Below are positions 13,981 through 14,079 of a stretch of DNA of 14,079 nucleotides, piece by piece. Location: assembly GCA_031257655.1 (NCBI GenBank), contig JAIROF010000119.1, positions 1 through 14,079 on the forward strand, read 5' to 3'. Position 1 is the stretch's first letter, and each line of letters begins with the position of its first letter. Source of the stretch: Prevotellaceae bacterium (GTDB lineage Bacteria; Bacteroidota; Bacteroidia; Bacteroidales; UBA932). The notes under the pieces were generated by a model. The model did not search any database and was not told the origin of the DNA. It was given only the letters and a program-made list of their open reading frames with translations. The translations under genes and the position numbers were made by a program.

Positions 13981-14079
13981 CTTTGTGACCTTTCCGTTAA
14001 AAAAAACAACTACAAAAACACACTTTGTGAAATCTTTGTGAACTTTGTTCCTTTGTGGTTGGAAAAATACCACGAAGAC
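13981..14079. repeat. CTTTGTG-word repeat region, running off the window
   Basis: CTTTGTG occurs at 13981, 14023, 14034 and 14051, with CTTTGTT at 14043. The last copy is followed by GGTTGGAAAAATACCACGAAGAC at the window edge. Spacing is irregular, 9-42 bp. No ORF is credible. The words resemble the CTCTGTG inverted repeat near 293-367. The element probably continues beyond the window. Confidence 0.65.

Overview
The window looks like Bacteroidota, most likely Bacteroidales. It carries a fused SecD-SecF protein, a short housekeeping sigma-70 factor without region 1.1, TAnnTTTG-type -7 promoter elements, almost no Shine-Dalgarno sequences, a DUF1080-family secreted protein, and gene gaps full of short repeats. 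No tRNA, rRNA, CRISPR array, transposase or prophage gene is visible.

Layout. 1-671 is non-coding and repeat-rich, ending in a promoter. 672-2216 encodes a lipoprotein alpha-L-fucosidase (GH29). 2440-3225 encodes a secreted DUF1080 (3-keto-disaccharide hydrolase-like) protein whose ATG directly abuts about 13 tandem copies of a TAGTTTT-type heptamer. 3226-3840 is a gap holding two sets of inverted repeats and a possibly structured leader for secDF (3841-6891). 6892-7928 is a long gap with palindromic repeats and one doubtful 61-codon reverse gene. 7929-8540 encodes an outer-membrane beta-barrel protein, which converges on rpoD (8728-9588, reverse) across a strong hairpin terminator. An HtrA/DegQ protease (9623-11080, reverse) lies just upstream of rpoD in the same direction. 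A divergent region then leads into a forward operon: a SAM hydrolase/hydroxide adenosyltransferase (DUF62) gene, mazG and a D-2-hydroxyacid dehydrogenase gene, the last two overlapping by 20 nt. The right end, 13859-14079, is non-coding.

How the genes fit together. The fucosidase and DUF1080 protein are both exported carbohydrate-active proteins. SecDF, HtrA and the beta-barrel protein belong to envelope biogenesis and quality control. The 11302-13858 operon encodes small-molecule housekeeping enzymes.

The most unusual signal is in the repeats. Tandem 7-bp units of the form A(A/G)TT(GA/AA/AG)G sit exactly at the 3' ends of four genes or candidate genes: fucosidase, secDF, hydroxyacid dehydrogenase and the small reverse ORF. 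In all four the unit starts at codon position 3. The variable dinucleotide always completes TGA, TAA or TAG, so the array provides stops in every frame. Two of these gene ends (fucosidase and secDF) are followed by the same further repeat modules in the same order. The protein-coding content itself is ordinary.
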